From the NCBI GenBank assembly GCA_030618675.1, contig JAUXCV010000122.1, positions 1-5,600 on the forward strand: a stretch of 5,600 nt of DNA, written 5' to 3'. The notes under the pieces are model-generated. The model was not told where the DNA came from. It ran no database searches and saw nothing but the letters and a program-made list of their open reading frames with translations. The translations under genes were made by a program, and so were the position numbers. This DNA is from Acidimicrobiia bacterium (GTDB lineage Bacteria; Actinomycetota; Acidimicrobiia; Spongiisociales; UBA5794). Shown here piece after piece: positions 5,504-5,600 of the stretch (position 1 is its first letter; every line of letters begins with the position of its first letter).

Positions 5504-5600
5504 GTCTCCAACCTCAGTTGTCCGAGACTTCGCATCTCGCGAGCCATGTCGTTGGCGGTCTCCGCCCATTGGTCACCTTCGCTGGCAGAGACCCATACGA
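5500..5600 (-). CDS. mvhD: C-terminal end of MvhD/FlpD-like hydrogenase iron-sulfur subunit (partial)
   Basis: Only the last 32 codons are in the window; the first full codon is at 5598-5596 and the TGA stop is at 5502-5500. The peptide begins VWVSASEGDQWAETANDMA and continues REMRSLGQLRLET. From memory, it fits the end of the MvhD/FlpD family, where a W(I/V)SA-EG turn is followed by an amphipathic helix with a ...LG end. MvhD is a [2Fe-2S] protein that passes electrons from the hydrogenase to HdrA. Position supports the call: it is the gene directly before the small subunit, with a 4-bp ATGA overlap, matching the mvhD-mvhG-mvhA order known from methanogens. The cysteine motif lies outside the window, so the assignment rests on a short tail plus synteny. 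Confidence 0.68.
   Translation of the reverse strand, partial: VWVSASEGDQWAETANDMAREMRSLGQLRLET
5512..5515 (-). promoter_or_regulatory. Shine-Dalgarno site of the small subunit
   Basis: GAGG on the minus strand lies eight bases before the ATG at 5503-5501, within the last codons of the upstream MvhD-like gene. A second GGAG follows just before the ATG. It supports the internal start at 5503. Confidence 0.65.

Overview
The window is GC-rich (roughly 60% or more, judged by eye) with compact genes and G/C-heavy third codon positions. No rRNA or tRNA is present to fix the taxonomy. The base composition and the protein styles fit a high-GC bacterium, possibly an uncultured anaerobic or facultative actinobacterial lineage. 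This is inference, and an archaeal origin is not formally excluded.

Left part, plus strand (1-1670). The window opens inside a DASS/SLC13-type permease gene. What remains is the end of one RCK_C (TrkA-C) domain, a complete second RCK_C domain, and the C-terminal membrane half with its SNT substrate/Na+ motif. It is followed 54 bp later by a 147-residue protein with two membrane segments and a bacterial-PH-like cytosolic domain.

Middle, minus strand (1761-2972). A PfkB-family sugar/nucleoside kinase of unknown substrate converges on the PH-like gene. It has a strong Shine-Dalgarno site and an inverted repeat in its probable promoter. The 372 bp between the kinase and the hydrogenase holds a doubtful 67-codon ORF and a hairpin overlapping the hydrogenase stop codon.

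Right part, minus strand (2970-5600). This is the most informative segment: a [NiFe] hydrogenase operon read right to left. It contains the last 32 codons of an MvhD-like iron-sulfur subunit, a complete MvhG-like small subunit with three predicted [4Fe-4S] clusters, and a complete MvhA-like large subunit with both NiFe ligand motifs. Both junctions are 4-bp ATGA stop/start overlaps, each with a Shine-Dalgarno site inside the preceding gene, so the three subunits are probably translationally coupled. The D-G-A order and the small-subunit C-terminal architecture point to group 3c (methyl-viologen-reducing / heterodisulfide-reductase-linked). In that type, H2 electrons pass from MvhA through MvhG and MvhD to an HdrA-type flavoprotein for flavin-based electron bifurcation. 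The Hdr partner, if present, should lie beyond position 5600. No MvhB polyferredoxin and no hydrogenase maturation protease follow the operon in this window.

Nothing here looks like a wholly new system. The points most worth following are the Mvh-type module in a probable bacterium, the short ORF and hairpin at its 3' end, and the candidate kinase operator.
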